From the NCBI RefSeq assembly GCF_014203895.1, contig NZ_JACHJY010000001.1, positions 1,178,001 through 1,242,000 on the forward strand: a stretch of DNA of 64,000 bases, given 5' to 3'. The position numbers and the translations under genes are program-made. Below the pieces are notes generated by a model that did no database searches, was not told where the DNA came from, and saw nothing but the letters and a program-made list of their open reading frames with translations. Source of the stretch: Streptomyces nymphaeiformis. Its GTDB lineage: Bacteria; Actinomycetota; Actinomycetes; Streptomycetales; Streptomycetaceae. This document shows positions 17,787 through 28,812 of this stretch, in pieces; the first letter of the stretch is position 1; every line of letters begins with the position of its first letter.

Positions 17787-20738
17787 ATGAGACGCAGAGC
17801 GAGATCGATCCTCGCCGCGGCTTCACTGCTGATCGCGGGAGTGGCGGCGGCACCCGTCGCCGGAGCGCAGCCGAACGACCGGGACGGCGGCGACGCCCTG
17901 TCCGTGTGGCGCGCCCAGGTCACCAAGGAGCAGGTCCCGCTGCTCCTCGACGCCGGTGCCGACGCCCACGAACTCACCGAGCAGGTCCCGGCGAAGGGCT
18001 CCGCGACCGTCGAGCTCTTCCTCACCGGCAGGCAGGCCGGGCGGCTGCGCGGCCAGGGCGTCGAGATCGCCGAGCACAACCTCACCGCCCAGGCCGAGAA
18101 GCGGGTCGCCGCCGCCGGGGACGGCGTCTTCCGTCCGTACGGCGGCCCGAACGGCCTCAAGCAGGAGATCCTGGACACCGCGCGGGCCAACCCCGGCCTG
18201 ACCAAGGTCGTCTCCATCGGCAAGACCCTCAAGGGCCAGGACATCCTCGCCCTCAAGCTGACCAAGGGCGCGCGGAAGGCCAAGGACGGCTCGAAGCCCG
18301 CCACGCTGTACATGTCCAACCAGCACGCGCGCGAGTGGATCACCCCCGAGATGACCCGGCGGCTGATGCACTACTACCTCGACGGCTACGGCAAGGACCC
18401 CCGGGTCACGAAGATCGTCGACTCCACCGAGCTGTGGTTCGTGCTCTCCGCCAACCCGGACGGCTACGACTACACGCACGCCGACCCCGCCAACCGCCAG
18501 TGGCGGAAGAACCTCCACGACAACGACGGCGACGGGAAGATCGGCCCCGGCGACGGCGTCGACCTCAACCGCAACTTCGCCTACAAGTGGGGCTACGACG
18601 ACGAGGGTTCGTCCCCCGACCCCACCGACGAGACCTTCCGCGGCAAGGGCCCCATGTCGGAGCCCGAGACGAGGGCCCTCGACGCCTTCCAGAAGCGCAT
18701 CGGCTTCGCGTACGGCATCAACTACCACTCCGCCGCCCAGCTCCTGCTGTACGGCGTCGGCTGGCAGGTCGCCACCGACACCCCCGACGACGTGGCCCTG
18801 AAGGCCCTCGCCGGCACCCCGCAGAAGTCCGCCGTGCCCGGCTACCGCCCGCAGGTCTCCTCCGAGCTGTACATCACCAACGGCGAGGCGGACGGACACG
18901 CCGCCAACGTCAACGGGATGCAGATGTTCACCCCGGAGATGTCGACCTGCGCCACCGCCTCCCGCGTCGACCCGAACGACGCGTGGAACCCGGCCGACTG
19001 CGCCTCCGTCTTCACCTTCCCGGACGACGAGAAGCTGATCCAGGCCGAGTTCGCCAAGAACATCCCCTTCGCGCTCGCCGTCGCCGAGACCACCGCCCAC
19101 CCGGACCGGCCCGTGTCCCCGGTCGGCATCGACGCCCCCGACCTCACCCCGAAGACCTTCACCACCTCCTACGCCCGCGGCCAGGAGCAGGAGGTCGCCG
19201 TCACCGCCCGCAAGTCGCTGCGCGGCAAGACCCTCAAGTACCGCGTCAACGGCGGCCGCACCCACAGCGAGGAGCTCGACGCCTGGAAGGGCGGCGAGAC
19301 CTACGGCGGCAAGGACAACCTCTACTTCGACGAGTACCGCGCCGAGGTCGAGGGAACCCGCCCCGGCGACTCCGTCGAGGTCTGGTTCACCGCCCGCACC
19401 CGCGAGGGCCGCGCCACCTCCTCCGCCCCCTTCACGTACAAGGTGGCCGAGCGTCCCCGCGGCGACGTGCTCGTCCTCGCCGACGAGGGCGGCAGCACGG
19501 CCGCCCGGCACACCGCGGAGTACGTGAAGGCGCTCGCCGACAACGGCCGCAAGGCCGCCGTCTGGGACGTCGCCACCCAGGGCGCCCCGGACGCCCTCGG
19601 CGTGCTCTCCCACTTCCGTACCGTCGTCTGGTACACCGGCGCCGAGCGCCCCACCGGCGCAGCCGAGCTCGCCGTCCGCGCCTACCTCAACGAGGGCGGC
19701 AAGCTGATCAACGCCGGTGAGAAGGCCGGCGGGCTCACCGAGGTCGGCCTCGCCGAGACCAACGACTTCGCCCAGTACTACCTCGGCGCCTACCGCCGCG
19801 CGGGCCTCAAGAACCCGCCCGCCTTCGCCGGCAGCGGCGCCTTCGCGGGCGTCGGCGCGACGCTCGCCGCCGCCGCCGACAACCCCCTGGACAACGCGGG
19901 CGCGTACACCGTCACCTCGGACACGCTGAAGCCGGACCGGTTCCCGCAGTTCGCGAGCAGCGCCTCCGCCGGTGACTACCCGGGCATCCGCACCCCCTTC
20001 GAGCCCGCCGAGGGATCGAGCTTCGCGGCCGTCAAGCACACCGACGACACCTGGGCCCGGCTCGCCAGGACCGTCGACCTCACCGGCGTCGCCGCCGCGG
20101 CGGCCCCGCGTCTGGACTTCCAGGTCAGCTACGACACCGAGCCCGGCTACGACAACCTCGTCGTCGAGGCCCACACCGTCGGCCAGGACGACTGGACGAC
20201 CCTGCCCGACACCAACGGCGGCACCTCCACGCAGCCCCCGGCCGACTGCGGCGAGGGCTTCTACGTCCGCGGCCACCCCTTCCTCGCCCACTACCTCACC
20301 GTCGGCGAGGACGGCTGCGCGACCACCGGCACCACCGGCACCTGGAACGCCTTCACCGGCCCCTCGAACGGCTGGCGGCAGGCCTCCGTCGACCTGAGCG
20401 CCTGGGCCGGCAAGAAGGTCGAGCTCGCGATCTCGTACGTCTCCGACCCCGGTACGGGAGAGATGGGCGCCTTCGTCGACGACACCCGGCTCGTCACCGG
20501 GACCACCACCGAGGCGGAGGGCTTCGAGACCTCCCTCGGCGCCTGGTCCACACCCGGCGCCCCGGCCGGAAGCCCCGGCAACGCCTCCGACTGGACGCGC
20601 TCCGCGGCGCTCTTCCACTCCCAGGCGGCGGTCACCACCCGCGACACCGTCCTCCTCGGCTACGGCCTGGAGCACGTGCCCGGCGAGGCGGACCGCGCAC
20701 GGGTCGTCGGACGCGCCCTCGCGGTGCTCCGGCGCTGA
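17787..20738 (+). CDS. Secreted M14 zinc carboxypeptidase, multidomain
   Basis: 983 residues, much larger than a bare M14 domain (about 300). Order: Sec signal peptide (to about VAGAQP, 28), a propeptide-like region (30-110), and the M14 domain (about 115-450). The Zn site is His180 and Glu183 (NQHAREWIT) plus His314 (NYHSAAQ), and the catalytic Glu is Glu384 (MFTPEMS); NPDGYDY and DLNRNF are substrate-site motifs. Then come a beta-sandwich linker (GDSVEVWFTARTREGRATSS), a glutamine-amidotransferase-like domain (VLVLADEGG, WYTGAERPTG), and an immune-inhibitor-A-like jelly roll (TPGAPAGSPGNASDWTRS). It probably degrades extracellular peptides. GGGGGG precedes the ATG; the gene stands alone between two terminators. 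Confidence 0.93.
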   Translation: MRRRARSILAAASLLIAGVAAAPVAGAQPNDRDGGDALSVWRAQVTKEQVPLLLDAGADAHELTEQVPAKGSATVELFLTGRQAGRLRGQGVEIAEHNLTAQAEKRVAAAGDGVFRPYGGPNGLKQEILDTARANPGLTKVVSIGKTLKGQDILALKLTKGARKAKDGSKPATLYMSNQHAREWITPEMTRRLMHYYLDGYGKDPRVTKIVDSTELWFVLSANPDGYDYTHADPANRQWRKNLHDNDGDGKIGPGDGVDLNRNFAYKWGYDDEGSSPDPTDETFRGKGPMSEPETRALDAFQKRIGFAYGINYHSAAQLLLYGVGWQVATDTPDDVALKALAGTPQKSAVPGYRPQVSSELYITNGEADGHAANVNGMQMFTPEMSTCATASRVDPNDAWNPADCASVFTFPDDEKLIQAEFAKNIPFALAVAETTAHPDRPVSPVGIDAPDLTPKTFTTSYARGQEQEVAVTARKSLRGKTLKYRVNGGRTHSEELDAWKGGETYGGKDNLYFDEYRAEVEGTRPGDSVEVWFTARTREGRATSSAPFTYKVAERPRGDVLVLADEGGSTAARHTAEYVKALADNGRKAAVWDVATQGAPDALGVLSHFRTVVWYTGAERPTGAAELAVRAYLNEGGKLINAGEKAGGLTEVGLAETNDFAQYYLGAYRRAGLKNPPAFAGSGAFAGVGATLAAAADNPLDNAGAYTVTSDTLKPDRFPQFASSASAGDYPGIRTPFEPAEGSSFAAVKHTDDTWARLARTVDLTGVAAAAAPRLDFQVSYDTEPGYDNLVVEAHTVGQDDWTTLPDTNGGTSTQPPADCGEGFYVRGHPFLAHYLTVGEDGCATTGTTGTWNAFTGPSNGWRQASVDLSAWAGKKVELAISYVSDPGTGEMGAFVDDTRLVTGTTTEAEGFETSLGAWSTPGAPAGSPGNASDWTRSAALFHSQAAVTTRDTVLLGYGLEHVPGEADRARVVGRALAVLRR

Positions 20739-20766
20739 CGGAGAGTAGTGGGGACAAAGGTCCCAA

Positions 20767-21967
<1,201 letters not shown>

Positions 21968-22000
21968 GCTCTAGGGTTCAGGGCAGGCTTTCGATGTGAG

Positions 22001-22044
22001 CAGGGCTCGGGCAGCGCAATGCCGCGCTGTGCGAGCCCTGTTTG
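22001..22044 (+). terminator. gap-pgk intergenic hairpin (terminator or attenuator)
   Basis: CAGGGCTCG (22001-22009) pairs with CGAGCCCTG (22032-22040), and an inner stem GCAGCGC / GCGCTGT stacks on it; TTTGTG follows. Partial termination between gap and pgk is plausible. Confidence 0.6.
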
Positions 22045-22079
22045 TGTGCTCCACCCCGTACCAAGGAGTCTGTTAACAG

Positions 22080-23291
22080 ATGAAGACGATCGACGAGCTT
22101 CTCCGCGAGGGCGTCGAAGGAAAGCGCGTGTTCGTCCGCGCCGACCTCAACGTGCCGCTCGACGGCACCACCATCACCGACGACGGCCGCATCCGCGCAG
22201 TCGTCCCCACGGTCAAGGCGCTCGCCGACGCCGGCGCCCGCGTCGTGGTCGCCTCGCACCTGGGCCGCCCGAAGGGCGCCCCGGACTCGGCCTTCTCCCT
22301 CGCCCCGGCCGCCGCCCGCCTCGGCGAGCTGCTCGGCGCCGACGTGGCCTTCGCGACCGACACGGTCGGCGACTCCGCCACCGCCACGGTCGCCGGGCTC
22401 GCCGACGGCCAGGTGGCCGTCGTCGAGAACCTCCGCTTCAACGCCGGCGAGACCTCGAAGGACGACGCCGAGCGCGGCGCCTTCGCGGACCAGCTGGCCG
22501 CCCTCGCCGACATCTACGTCGGCGACGGCTTCGGCGCCGTGCACCGCAAGCACGCCTCGGTCTTCGACCTCCCGGCCCGCCTCCCGCACTACGCCGGCCA
22601 CCTCATCGCCACCGAGGTCGGCGTCCTGAAGAAGCTCACCGAGGACGTCCAGCGGCCGTACGCGGTCGTGCTCGGCGGCTCCAAGGTCTCCGACAAGCTC
22701 GGTGTGATCGACCACCTCCTGGAGAAGGCCGACCGCATCCTCGTCGGCGGCGGCATGGTCTTCACCTTCCTCAAGGCCCAGGGCCACGAGGTCGGCAGCT
22801 CGCTGCTCCAGGAGGACCAGATCCCGGTGGTCCAGGAGTACCTGGAGCGCGGGAAGGCCCGCGGTGTGGAGTTCGTGCTCCCCGTCGACATCCTGGTCGC
22901 GCCGGAGTTCCCCGACATGAAGACCAAGGCCCCGGCCCACCCGGAGACCGTCGCCGCGGACGCCATGCCGGCCGGCCAGATGGGTCTGGACATCGGTCCC
23001 GAGACCCGTAAGCTCTACGCCTCGAAGCTCGCCGACGCCGCCACCGTCTTCTGGAACGGCCCGATGGGCGTCTTCGAGCACCCGGACTACGCCGAGGGCA
23101 CCAAGGCTGTTGCCCAGGCTCTCGTCGACTCCCCGGCCTTCACGGTCGTCGGCGGTGGCGACTCCGCCGCGGCCGTCCGCATCCTGGGCTTCGACGAGAA
23201 GGCATTCGGACACATTTCGACCGGCGGCGGCGCCTCCCTCGAGTACCTCGAGGGCAAGACGCTTCCCGGCCTCGCCGCACTGGAGGACTGA
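22080..23291 (+). CDS. pgk: Phosphoglycerate kinase
   Basis: 403 residues. It transfers phosphate from 1,3-bisphosphoglycerate to ADP. N-domain signature [13 protein letters not shown] and RIRAVVPTV; substrate Arg in HLGRPKG; C-domain nucleotide loop [13 protein letters not shown] and the Gly-rich [12 protein letters not shown] near the end. AAGGAG (22063-22068) lies 11 nt before the ATG, with an AT-rich TGTTAACAG between. The tpiA ribosome site overlaps the stop, so pgk and tpiA are cotranscribed. Confidence 0.98.
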   Translation: MKTIDELLREGVEGKRVFVRADLNVPLDGTTITDDGRIRAVVPTVKALADAGARVVVASHLGRPKGAPDSAFSLAPAAARLGELLGADVAFATDTVGDSATATVAGLADGQVAVVENLRFNAGETSKDDAERGAFADQLAALADIYVGDGFGAVHRKHASVFDLPARLPHYAGHLIATEVGVLKKLTEDVQRPYAVVLGGSKVSDKLGVIDHLLEKADRILVGGGMVFTFLKAQGHEVGSSLLQEDQIPVVQEYLERGKARGVEFVLPVDILVAPEFPDMKTKAPAHPETVAADAMPAGQMGLDIGPETRKLYASKLADAATVFWNGPMGVFEHPDYAEGTKAVAQALVDSPAFTVVGGGDSAAAVRILGFDEKAFGHISTGGGASLEYLEGKTLPGLAALED

Positions 23292-23298
23292 CCGCTTT

Positions 23299-24078
23299 AT
23301 GAGCAGCACCCGCACCCCGCTGATGGCGGGCAACTGGAAGATGAACCTCAACCACCTCGAGGCCATCGCCCACGTCCAGAAGCTCGCCTTCGCCCTGAAC
23401 GACAAGGACTACGACGCCTGCGAGGTCGCCGTCCTGGTCCCCTTCACCGACCTGCGGTCCGTCCAGACCCTGGTCGACGGCGACAAGCTCAAGATCAAGT
23501 ACGGCGCCCAGGACATCTCGGAGCACGACTCCGGCGCCTACACCGGCGAGATCTCGGGCCTCATGCTGTCCAAGCTGAAGTGCGCCTACGTCGCCGTCGG
23601 CCACTCCGAGCGCCGCCAGTACCACGCCGAGAACGACGAGGTCTGCAACGCCAAGGTGAAGGCCGCCTTCAAGCACGGCGTGACCCCGATCCTCTGTGTC
23701 GGCGAGGGCCTCGACGTCCGCAAGGCGGGCAACCAGGTCGAGTACACCCTGGCCCAGATCGACGGCGGCCTGAAGGACGTCCCGGCCGAGCAGGCCGAGA
23801 GCATCGTGATCGCGTACGAGCCGGTGTGGGCCATCGGCACCGGCGAGGTCGCCACCCCCGACGACGCCCAGGAGGTCTGCGGGGCGATCCGCGGCCGCCT
23901 CGCGGAGCTGTACTCGCAGGAGCTGGCCGACAAGGTCCGCATCCAGTACGGCGGCTCGGTCAAGGCCGGCAACGTCGCCGCGATCATGGCGCAGCCGGAC
24001 GTCGACGGCGCCCTGGTGGGCGGCGCGGCGCTGGACGCCGACGAGTTCGTCAAGATCGTGCGCTTCCGCGACCAGTGA
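23299..24078 (+). CDS. tpiA: Triosephosphate isomerase
   Basis: 259 residues, a TIM barrel interconverting dihydroxyacetone phosphate and glyceraldehyde 3-phosphate. Active-site Lys is in GNWKMN, the electrophilic His in VGHSERR, the base Glu in [11 protein letters not shown] (the signature), and the phosphate loop is in YGGSVKAGN. The GGAGG of the ribosome site lies inside the end of pgk, 12 nt before ATG. A hairpin separates it from secG. Confidence 0.98.
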   Translation: MSSTRTPLMAGNWKMNLNHLEAIAHVQKLAFALNDKDYDACEVAVLVPFTDLRSVQTLVDGDKLKIKYGAQDISEHDSGAYTGEISGLMLSKLKCAYVAVGHSERRQYHAENDEVCNAKVKAAFKHGVTPILCVGEGLDVRKAGNQVEYTLAQIDGGLKDVPAEQAESIVIAYEPVWAIGTGEVATPDDAQEVCGAIRGRLAELYSQELADKVRIQYGGSVKAGNVAAIMAQPDVDGALVGGAALDADEFVKIVRFRDQ

Positions 24079-24110
24079 GTATGCGGTAGCGGAGTTACGT
24101 CGTACCCTTG

Positions 24111-24138
24111 CGGGGGTCGGGCAGGTGCCCGGCCCCCG
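24111..24138 (+). terminator. tpiA-secG hairpin
   Basis: CGGGGGTCGGGCA pairs with TGCCCGGCCCCCG (one G-T wobble) with a very short loop, between tpiA and secG. It may be a terminator or partial attenuator. Confidence 0.55.
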
Positions 24139-24169
24139 TCCGTATAAGTCCGAGGAAGTTGGTCCAGCC

Positions 24170-24406
24170 GTGGTTATGGGGTTCTCGATCGCCCTGATCA
24201 TCTTCAGCGCGCTGCTGATGCTGCTCGTGCTGATGCACAAGGGGAAGGGCGGCGGCCTCTCCGACATGTTCGGTGGCGGCATGCAGTCCTCCGTGGGCGG
24301 CTCCTCGGTCGCCGAGCGGAACCTGGACCGGATCACGGTCGTGGTCGGTCTGTGCTGGTTCTCCTGCATTGTGGTACTTGGTCTGCTGATGAAGTTGGAC
24401 CGGTAA
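24170..24406 (+). CDS. secG: Preprotein translocase subunit SecG
   Basis: 78 residues, the small non-essential subunit of the SecYEG channel. There are two membrane helices (GFSIALIIFSALLMLLVLM and ITVVVGLCWFSCIVVLGLLM) joined by a cytoplasmic Gly-rich loop with KGKGGGLSDMFGGG, typical for SecG. Start GTG 24170 (VVMGFSIAL) with GAGGAAG 11 nt upstream; ATG 24176 is possible. The place right after tpiA is conserved in Streptomyces and in many other bacteria. Confidence 0.95.
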   Translation: MVMGFSIALIIFSALLMLLVLMHKGKGGGLSDMFGGGMQSSVGGSSVAERNLDRITVVVGLCWFSCIVVLGLLMKLDR

Positions 24407-24415
24407 CTCCAATCA

Positions 24416-24444
24416 CTGGACGCGCGTTGGGCCTTACGTAGACT
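24416..24444 (+). promoter_or_regulatory. Candidate rbpA-type gene promoter
   Basis: CTGGAC (24416-24421), 17-bp spacer, TAGACT (24439-24444); a good HrdB-type match 39 bp before the GTG. I do not see the GGAAT/GTT pattern of SigR promoters. Confidence 0.55.
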
Positions 24445-24483
24445 GGGGCATCTTCGAGCACCATCACGCAGGGAGTTACGACC

Positions 24484-24819
24484 GTGGCAAGTGGCAACGC
24501 GATCCGGGGAAGCCGGGTCGGAGCGGGGCCGATGGGTGAGGCCGAGCGGGGCGAGTCGGCGCCGCGCCTCCGCATCTCCTTCTGGTGCTCGAACGGGCAC
24601 GAGACGCAGCCGAGCTTCGCCAGCGACGCGGCGGTCCCGGATACCTGGGACTGCCCGCGCTGCGGCTTCCCGGCAGGTCAGGACCGGGACAACCCGCCGG
24701 ACCCGCCGCGCACGGAGCCGTACAAGACCCACCTCGCCTATGTGCGTGAGCGCCGCAGCGACGCGGACGGCGAGGCCATCCTCGCCGAGGCGCTGGCCAA
24801 GCTGCGCGGCGAGATCTGA
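24484..24819 (+). CDS. rbpA: RbpA-type RNA polymerase-binding protein
   Basis: 111 residues. RbpA binds the principal sigma factor and RNA polymerase in actinobacteria and stabilises the open complex. The N-terminal tail is GSRVGAGPMGEAERG, the zinc-core Cys35, His39, Cys57 and Cys60 are all present (CSNGH and CPRCG), and the C-terminal sigma-interaction helix ends RRSDADGEAILAEALAKLRGEI. Start GTG 24484 with GGGAG 8 nt upstream. Some Streptomyces carry two paralogues, so this could be the second (RbpB-type) copy; I cannot tell which from this window. It has its own promoter and terminator. Confidence 0.88.
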   Translation: MASGNAIRGSRVGAGPMGEAERGESAPRLRISFWCSNGHETQPSFASDAAVPDTWDCPRCGFPAGQDRDNPPDPPRTEPYKTHLAYVRERRSDADGEAILAEALAKLRGEI

Positions 24820-24840
24820 AGCGTGGTGTGACGGTGTGAC

Positions 24841-24885
24841 GAACGGGCCCCGCCCGCGAACCTGGTTCGCGGGCGGGGCCCGTTC
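24841..24885. terminator. 21-bp perfect inverted-repeat terminator
   Basis: Arms 24841-24861 and 24865-24885 are fully complementary around CTG, one of the strongest hairpins in the window, after the rbpA-type gene and before pgi. Confidence 0.85.
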
Positions 24886-24928
24886 GGCGTTCGCGCCCGC
24901 CTTCGCGTCGACCGTCCCCCAGATCAAT

Positions 24929-24934
24929 TAGGTT
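24929..24934 (+). promoter_or_regulatory. Candidate pgi -10 element
   Basis: TAGGTT in an AT-rich patch, 45 bp before the pgi ATG; -35 is weak (GTCGAC at 24907). A short CCCCCA/TTGGGGG dyad brackets it. Confidence 0.4.
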
Positions 24935-24979
24935 GGGGGTGCAGCGGGGCAGACAAGCAGTATTGAGAAGGATTGGGCG

Positions 24980-26692
24980 ATGTCCGAGATGAACAGCATT
25001 GAAGGCAGTGCGCGAAGCGCTCCGCAGAAGGGCGGTGGTGGGCGACGGGAGGGCCGTACCAGGCTCAACCGGCTGCCCGAGTGGGCGGCCCTCGGCAAGC
25101 ACCGTGAGCAGCTGGGCGGGACCCATCTGCGTGAACTGTTCTCCGCCGACCCGGAGCGGGGCACCGGCTACACCCTGCGCGTCGGCGACCTCTATCTGGA
25201 CTACTCCAAGCACCTCGTCACCGACGAGACGCTGACCCTGCTGCGCGAACTGGCCGCCGTCACCGGCGTCGCCGAACTCCGCGACGCCATGTTCCGCGGC
25301 GAAAAGATCAACACCACCGAGGACCGGGCGGTCCTCCACACCGCGCTGCGCGCCCCCCGCGAGGCCGTCATCGAGGTCGACGGCGAGAACGTCGTCCCCG
25401 CCGTGCACGCCGTCCTCGACAAGATGGCCGCCTTCTCCGACAAGGTCCGCGCGGGCGAGTGGACCGGCCACACCGGACGGCCCATCAAGAACATCGTCAA
25501 CATCGGCATCGGCGGCTCCGACCTCGGCCCCGCCATGGCCTACGAGGTCCTGCGCTCCTACACCCAGCGGGACCTGACGTTCCGTTTCGTCTCCAACGTC
25601 GACGGCGCCGACCTCCACGAGGCCGTCCGCGACCTCGACCCCGCCGAGACGCTGTTCATCGTCGCCTCGAAGACCTTCACCACCATCGAGACGATCACCA
25701 ACGCCACCTCCGCGCGGAACTGGCTCCTCACCGGGCTGCGCGCCGGCCAGGAGGCCGTCGCCAAGCACTTCGTGGCCCTCTCGACCAACGCCGAGAAGGT
25801 CGAGGAGTTCGGCATCGACACCGCGAACATGTTCGAGTTCTGGGACTGGGTCGGCGGCCGCTACTCGTACGACTCCGCCATCGGCCTCTCCCTGATGATC
25901 GCCATCGGCCCGGAGCGCTTCCGCGAGATGCTCGACGGCTTCCACCTCGTCGACGAGCACTTCCGCACCGCCGCGCCCGAGGAGAACGCGCCGCTGCTGC
26001 TCGGCCTCCTCGGCGTCTGGTACGGCGCCTTCTTCGACGCCCAGTCGCACGCCGTCCTGCCGTACTCCCACTACCTGTCGAAGTTCACCGCCTACCTCCA
26101 GCAGCTCGACATGGAGTCCAACGGCAAGTCGGTGGACCGCCAGGGCAACCGGGTCGACTGGCAGACCGGACCCGTCGTCTGGGGCACCCCCGGCACCAAC
26201 GGGCAGCACGCCTACTACCAGTTGATCCACCAGGGCACCAAGGTCATCCCCGCCGACTTCATCGGCTTCGCCCGGCCCGTCGACGACCTGCTGCCCGGGC
26301 TCGTCGCCCAGCACGACCTGCTCATGGCCAACTTCTTCGCCCAGACCCAGGCGCTCGCCTTCGGCAAGACGCCCGAGGAGGTACGGGCCGAGGGCGTCGC
26401 CGAGGAGCTCGTCCCGCACAAGACCTTCCAGGGCAACCACCCGACCACCACGATCCTCGCCGACGCGCTCACCCCGTCCGTCCTCGGCCAGCTGATCGCG
26501 CTCTACGAGCACAAGGTCTTCGTCCAGGGCGCCGTCTGGAACATCGACTCCTTCGACCAGTGGGGCGTCGAGCTCGGCAAGGTCCTCGCCAAGAAGATCG
26601 AGCCGGTCCTGACGCAGGGCGAGGGAGCCGAGCAGCTCGACAGCTCCACCGCCGGACTCGTCTCGGCCTACCGCTCGCTGCGCGGCCGGTAA
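24980..26692 (+). CDS. pgi: Glucose-6-phosphate isomerase
   Basis: 570 residues, slightly longer than the E. coli enzyme (549). It interconverts glucose 6-phosphate and fructose 6-phosphate, linking the glycolytic genes upstream to the pentose phosphate genes downstream. Motifs: [39 protein letters not shown], and the second signature [20 protein letters not shown]. An extra about 20-residue polar leader ([17 protein letters not shown]) precedes the family start. GAGAAGGA is 9 nt before the ATG. Confidence 0.98.
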   Translation: MSEMNSIEGSARSAPQKGGGGRREGRTRLNRLPEWAALGKHREQLGGTHLRELFSADPERGTGYTLRVGDLYLDYSKHLVTDETLTLLRELAAVTGVAELRDAMFRGEKINTTEDRAVLHTALRAPREAVIEVDGENVVPAVHAVLDKMAAFSDKVRAGEWTGHTGRPIKNIVNIGIGGSDLGPAMAYEVLRSYTQRDLTFRFVSNVDGADLHEAVRDLDPAETLFIVASKTFTTIETITNATSARNWLLTGLRAGQEAVAKHFVALSTNAEKVEEFGIDTANMFEFWDWVGGRYSYDSAIGLSLMIAIGPERFREMLDGFHLVDEHFRTAAPEENAPLLLGLLGVWYGAFFDAQSHAVLPYSHYLSKFTAYLQQLDMESNGKSVDRQGNRVDWQTGPVVWGTPGTNGQHAYYQLIHQGTKVIPADFIGFARPVDDLLPGLVAQHDLLMANFFAQTQALAFGKTPEEVRAEGVAEELVPHKTFQGNHPTTTILADALTPSVLGQLIALYEHKVFVQGAVWNIDSFDQWGVELGKVLAKKIEPVLTQGEGAEQLDSSTAGLVSAYRSLRGR

Positions 26693-26715
26693 TCAGGATG
26701 ACGGGGGAGGACGCG

Positions 26716-27198
26716 GTGCGGCTGCGGCCGCCGAGGAACGCCGTCGACCAGCGGGCCGTCACCTGGTGGCGGACCCGGCTGCTCATGACCACCGCCGTCC
26801 CGGTGGCGGTCCTGGCCGTGCTCGGCGCGCTGATCGGGCCCGCCCGGTCCTGGCTGCTGCTCGCGGCCGGGGCCGTGGCGGTCCTCGGCCTCGGATGCAC
26901 CGCGTTCCTCCCCGCCTGGTGGTTCCGGGTGCACCGCTGGGAGGTCACCGACGAGGCCGTCTACGTGCGGACCGGTGCCCTCTGGCAGGAGTGGCGGATC
27001 GCCCCGATGTCCCGGATCCAGACGGTCGACACCGTACGGGGGCCGCTGGAGCAGACGTTCCGGCTGGCCACCGTCACCGTCACCACCGCCTCCTCCAAGG
27101 GGGCGATCCGCATCGAGGGGCTCGACCACGAGCTCGCCGCCGAGCTCGCCGAGCGGCTCACCCTCATCACCCGGGCCACCCCCGGGGACGCCACATGA
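26716..27198 (+). CDS. PH domain membrane protein, small (YdbS-like)
   Basis: 160 residues. Two membrane helices (LLMTTAVPVAVLAVLGALIG, LLLAAGAVAVLGLGCTAF) are followed by a bacterial PH domain (WEVTDEAVYVRTGALWQEWRIAPMSRIQTVDTVRGPLEQTFRLATV). In Bacillus the YdbS/YdbT pair, with the same small-plus-large layout, protects against a bacteriocin. I choose GTG 26716 because GGGGGAGG sits 5 nt upstream; an ATG at 26698 would add six residues. It overlaps the next PH gene by ATGA, so the two form a pair. Confidence 0.8.
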   Translation: MRLRPPRNAVDQRAVTWWRTRLLMTTAVPVAVLAVLGALIGPARSWLLLAAGAVAVLGLGCTAFLPAWWFRVHRWEVTDEAVYVRTGALWQEWRIAPMSRIQTVDTVRGPLEQTFRLATVTVTTASSKGAIRIEGLDHELAAELAERLTLITRATPGDAT

Positions 27199-28781
27199 GC
27201 GAGGGGGAGTGGCGGCGGCTCGACCCGCGCACCCTGCTCGCCGGCGCCGCCGTCCTGTGCGGGGTGGCCGGCGGCGCCGCCCTCCCCGCCGTGGCCGGCC
27301 TCTCGGGCGGCCGGCCCCTGTGGCAGGCCGTCGCCTGGGTCCTCGCCGGCGCCGCGCTGCTCGTCCTCGGCGGTACGGCCGCCGACTGGGTCCGGCTGCG
27401 CCGCACCCGGTACCGCGTCGGCACCGAGCGGGTCGACCTCCACACCGGGCTCCTGCTGCTCAAGCGCCGTTCCCTGGCCCGTGAGCGGATCCGCAGCGTC
27501 GACCTCACGGCCAACCCGCTCCAGCGCTTCCTCGGCCTCGTCAAGGTCCGCATCGGCACCGGCGAGCACACCGGAGGCGAGTCCACCCTCGAACTCGAAC
27601 TGGTCACCCGCACCGAGGGCGAACGGCTCCGCCGGGAGCTCCTCACCCGCCCGACCGACCGTCAGGAGCCGGACCACGACGGCGTCCTGGCCGTCCTCGA
27701 CCCCCGCTGGATCCGCTACGCCCCCGTCTCCTTCCTCGCCCCCGCCCTCGGCGGCGCGGCGGCCGGAGCCGTCCTCCAGGTCAGCGAGTGGTTCGGCGCC
27801 CAGGCGGAGGTCATCGACTGGATAGGGGACCGCTTCCGGGACACCTCCCTGACCTGGGCGATCACCGACCTGGTCCTGCTCGCCACCGCCGCAGGGGCCG
27901 TCGGCGCCCTCGGCCTCTGGATCGAGATGTGGTGGAACTACCGCCTGGAGCGCGAGCCCGGCGGCACCCTCCGCGTCCGCCGAGGCCTCTTCACCGCCCG
28001 GTCGGTCACCCTGGAGGAGCGCCGGCTGCGCGGCATCGAGCTCGTCGAGCCGCTCGGCGTACGGCTGTTCGGGGCCGCCCGCGTCGACGCCGTCGCCACC
28101 GGCCTCGCCCAGGACGACGACGACAAGCACGCCGACCTGAAGAACCTGCTGCCCGCCGCGCCCCGGGAGCGGGCCGAGCGGGTCGCCGCCCTGGTGCTCC
28201 GCGAACCGCAGCCGCCGACCGGGACGCCCCTCGCCGCCCACCCCCGGGCCGCCCGCGCCCGGCGGCTGCGCCGGGCCCTGTGGAGCGTCCTCGGGCCCGC
28301 CGCGGTCCTCGCCGTCCTCGGCGCGCTCCTCACCCCGGTCCTGCTGTACGTGGCGGCCGGCTGCGCCCTCGTCCTCGGGCCCGTCGCGGTGCTGCTCGCC
28401 CTCGACGCGTACCGCTCCCTCGGACACGGCGTCAGCGGCGGCTACCTGGTGGCCCGTTCGGGCAGCGTCCGGCGGACGACGGTCGCCCTCCAGCGCTCCG
28501 GCGTCATCGGCTGGACCGTCAAGCAGTCGTACTTCCAGCGGCGCGCCGGCATCCTGACCGTCACCGCCACCACGGCAGCGGGCGAGGGCGCGTACGACGT
28601 GCTCGACGCGGGCGAGAGCCAGGGCCTCGCCTTCGCCGCCGAGGCCGTACCGGGGCTCCTGGCGCCGTTCCTGGAAACGCCCGACCTGGAAACGCCCGAC
28701 CCGGGAACGCCCGCCCTGGAAACGCCCGACCTGGGAACGCCTTTCGTGGAAACGCCGGAGGCCCGGCCCACCGAAAGGTGA
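27195..28781 (+). CDS. PH domain membrane protein, large (YdbT-like)
   Basis: 528 residues with three PH-like repeats: RYRVGTERVDLHTGLLLLKRRSLARERIRSVDL (about 72-), LRVRRGLFTARSVTLEERRLRGIELVEPLGVRLFGAARV (about 263-), and YLVARSGSVRRTTVALQRSGVIGWTVKQSYFQRRAG (about 417-). Paired membrane helices precede each. The last about 30 residues are a repeated ETP tail, which is not part of the fold. The function of this family is poorly known. Its place after pgi is probably only a genomic neighbour relation. It converges on pgl with 31 bp between stops. Confidence 0.8.
   Translation: MSEGEWRRLDPRTLLAGAAVLCGVAGGAALPAVAGLSGGRPLWQAVAWVLAGAALLVLGGTAADWVRLRRTRYRVGTERVDLHTGLLLLKRRSLARERIRSVDLTANPLQRFLGLVKVRIGTGEHTGGESTLELELVTRTEGERLRRELLTRPTDRQEPDHDGVLAVLDPRWIRYAPVSFLAPALGGAAAGAVLQVSEWFGAQAEVIDWIGDRFRDTSLTWAITDLVLLATAAGAVGALGLWIEMWWNYRLEREPGGTLRVRRGLFTARSVTLEERRLRGIELVEPLGVRLFGAARVDAVATGLAQDDDDKHADLKNLLPAAPRERAERVAALVLREPQPPTGTPLAAHPRAARARRLRRALWSVLGPAAVLAVLGALLTPVLLYVAAGCALVLGPVAVLLALDAYRSLGHGVSGGYLVARSGSVRRTTVALQRSGVIGWTVKQSYFQRRAGILTVTATTAAGEGAYDVLDAGESQGLAFAAEAVPGLLAPFLETPDLETPDPGTPALETPDLGTPFVETPEARPTER
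28671..28760 (+). repeat. Six 15-bp tandem repeats in the PH-protein tail
   Basis: Units of the type CTGGAAACGCCCGAC encode LETPD, LETPD, PGTPA, LETPD, LGTPF, VETPE. A slippage-prone, in-frame minisatellite. Confidence 0.9.
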
Positions 28782-28812
28782 ACCGGACCTCCGTACGGGC
28801 CGTACCGGGGAC

